Shown piece after piece: positions 32,775 through 33,344 of a stretch of DNA of 33,344 nt. Origin of the DNA: Bacteroidota bacterium (GTDB taxonomy: Bacteria; Bacteroidota; Bacteroidia; Sphingobacteriales; Sphingobacteriaceae). Positions within the stretch are counted from its first letter, which is position 1. The number at the start of each line of letters is the position of its first letter. The stretch lies in NCBI GenBank assembly GCA_018267005.1, contig JAFDZK010000009.1:1-33344 (forward strand). Reading direction: 5' to 3'. Made by a program: the position numbers and the translations under genes. Under the pieces are notes generated by a model. That model saw only the letters and a program-made list of their open reading frames with translations. It was not told the DNA's origin and ran no database searches.

Positions 32775-33059
32775 ATCAATATCCGCAAGCACATCCCGAA
32801 ACGCTTCGGTTCGTTCAAAAACCGAGTGTGCAAAAGGACAGGTGGGAAGCACTTTGGTATCAATTTGCCGGGCATAGTTTACGCCCGCTTCAACCAATTT
32901 AAAACCCATGTTCCTGCCTTTTAACGATGGATCCACCTCGGTATGGTAAATGTTCATCACACCGTGGCGGATCAGGTAGCGCATTTCACCCATTCGTTTG
33001 CCTTCGTTCTCTAAGTAAAAAACGCCCGCGCCGTGATGTTCTTCCTGTTTTATTTCCAT
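32766..33059 (-). CDS. Small GNAT-like N-acetyltransferase (YjdJ-like)
   Basis: This 97-residue product resembles the compact Gcn5-like YjdJ-type domain (about 95 residues), with a shortened GNAT fold. Marks are GEMRYLIRHGVMNIYHTEVDPSLKGRNMGFKLVEAGVNYARQ, where the acetyl-CoA-binding turn sits around KGRNMGFKL, and a CPFAHSVFER ending. Members are of unknown substrate, and some may act on short molecules or proteins. It lies upstream of the YpdA-like gene on the same strand, with 74 bases between that are mostly an inverted repeat; co-transcription is possible. The stop codon lies within that repeat. Confidence 0.8.
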   Translation of the reverse strand: MEIKQEEHHGAGVFYLENEGKRMGEMRYLIRHGVMNIYHTEVDPSLKGRNMGFKLVEAGVNYARQIDTKVLPTCPFAHSVFERTEAFRDVLADIDSP

Positions 33060-33063
33060 GTTT

Positions 33064-33173
33064 TGAACACGATTTACAAGATTAACAGATTAGCACGATT
33101 ATGAATGCTTTTGAATTGTAAAATTGTCGGGTAACAATCCTGAACATCTTTTGAATCTTAAAAACCGTGTTCA
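33064..33173. repeat. Inverted repeat of GAACACGATTTACAAGATT type
   Basis: GAACACGATTTACAAGATT (33065-33083) is the inverse of AATCTTAAAAACCGTGTTC (33154-33172) except for three bases, and an outer T-A pair adds one more. It lies between the SRP RNA gene and the small GNAT gene and contains GATT-type words like those at 3152-3258. Confidence 0.75.
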
Positions 33174-33194
33174 GACGAAAAGAAATAAAAAAAA

Positions 33195-33292
33195 GGGTAA
33201 GCTACTTTTATCGCACCGCTACAACCCTCTACCCTTGCTGCGTTCCCACCCTGGGGGAGTTCAAGAGGAGCTGGTCGTAAAAGACTTACCCC
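33195..33292 (-). ncRNA. ffs: Signal recognition particle RNA (4.5S type)
   Basis: Read on the minus strand, about 98 bases fold as an SRP RNA hairpin. The terminal stem pairs GGGTAAG with CTTACCC (33285-33291 and 33195-33201). The conserved apical part is present: a GGAA tetraloop (33246-33243) flanked by GTG and CGC, then CAGG before and AGCA after, as in the bacterial SRP54/Ffh-binding site. The three stem pairs next to the loop differ from the E. coli ones but keep pairing. A run of eight T residues on the minus strand follows (33194-33187), like a Rho-independent end. It works with the Ffh protein to target membrane proteins. Confidence 0.93.
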
Positions 33293-33296
33293 GGCG

Positions 33297-33304
33297 CAAA
33301 TATA
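33297..33304 (-). promoter_or_regulatory. Candidate -7 promoter element for the SRP RNA
   Basis: On the minus strand this reads TATATTTG, an exact fit to the Bacteroidota consensus TAnnTTTG. It ends 5 bases before the expected RNA start, the correct distance. No clear TTTG was seen at -33. Confidence 0.75.
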
Positions 33305-33320
33305 GAAAGTTTTTATTTAA

Positions 33321-33344
33321 GGGGAAAGGTGAAAGGCAAAAGGT
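33321..33344. repeat. AAAGGTGAAAGGCAAAAGGT low-complexity repeat at window end
   Basis: A degenerate AAAGG-word array begins here and runs out of the window. It is the same word family as the blocks flanking gpmA (20708-20735 and 21427-21467). Confidence 0.5.

Overview
The window looks like chromosomal DNA from a Bacteroidota, most likely a sphingobacterium close to Mucilaginibacter or Pedobacter. The supports are: arginine genes of the N-acylornithine carbamoyltransferase type (argF') in a GNAT-argG-argC-argD-argF' order; starts without a clear Shine-Dalgarno sequence; several TAnnTTTG -7 promoter elements; a fused SpmA-SpmB protein; a YpdA-type oxidoreductase; and many short-word inverted repeats between genes of a kind I recall from that group. 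The genus is inference. Nearly all of the window is ordinary housekeeping DNA, and I see no transposase, phage, CRISPR array, rRNA or tRNA.

Layout. Positions 3-3147 (+) hold the end of mtaB, then lgt, a GtrA-family gene and an inositol-monophosphatase gene, the last three overlapping end to start. Positions 3264-5692 (-) hold a NifU/Nfu scaffold, an AT-rich orphan membrane protein and purB. Positions 5858-12501 (+) are a TetR regulator followed by a complete tripartite efflux system (TolC-like, lipoprotein adaptor, RND pump), closed by a strong terminator. Positions 12558-14459 hold a small membrane protein, a second TetR gene and an anchored orphan protein. Positions 14880-16118 (-) encode the SpmA-SpmB fusion. 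Positions 16185-17490 (+) are two DinB-like genes and a DUF3052-like gene with overlapping ends. Positions 17756-19399 (+) are an OsmC-like gene and a homocysteine-forming sulfhydrylase, behind a leader with a perfect 10-bp closing stem. Next come an AHSA1/SRPBCC gene, a SatP-type acetate transporter, gpmA and a second AT-rich orphan.

The main pathway block runs from 31310 down to 22012. On the minus strand it reads GNAT acyltransferase, argG, cupin, argC, argD, argF', paiB-like, then, beyond a plus-strand type II NADH dehydrogenase, argB and proC. Together these cover acylation of glutamate (candidate), its phosphorylation, reduction, transamination, carbamoylation and the synthetase step. 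The deacylase and argH are not in the window. The most interesting points are the GNAT protein with a four-cysteine C-terminal cluster as candidate first enzyme, Val90 at the position I recall as deciding acetyl versus succinyl specificity in argF', and the cupin inserted between argG and argC.

The right end holds a YpdA-like oxidoreductase, a small GNAT-like protein and a clear SRP RNA gene (minus strand, 33195-33292) with its own -7 element and a T-run. Intergenic gaps throughout carry different degenerate inverted repeats, the most consistent non-coding structure in the window.
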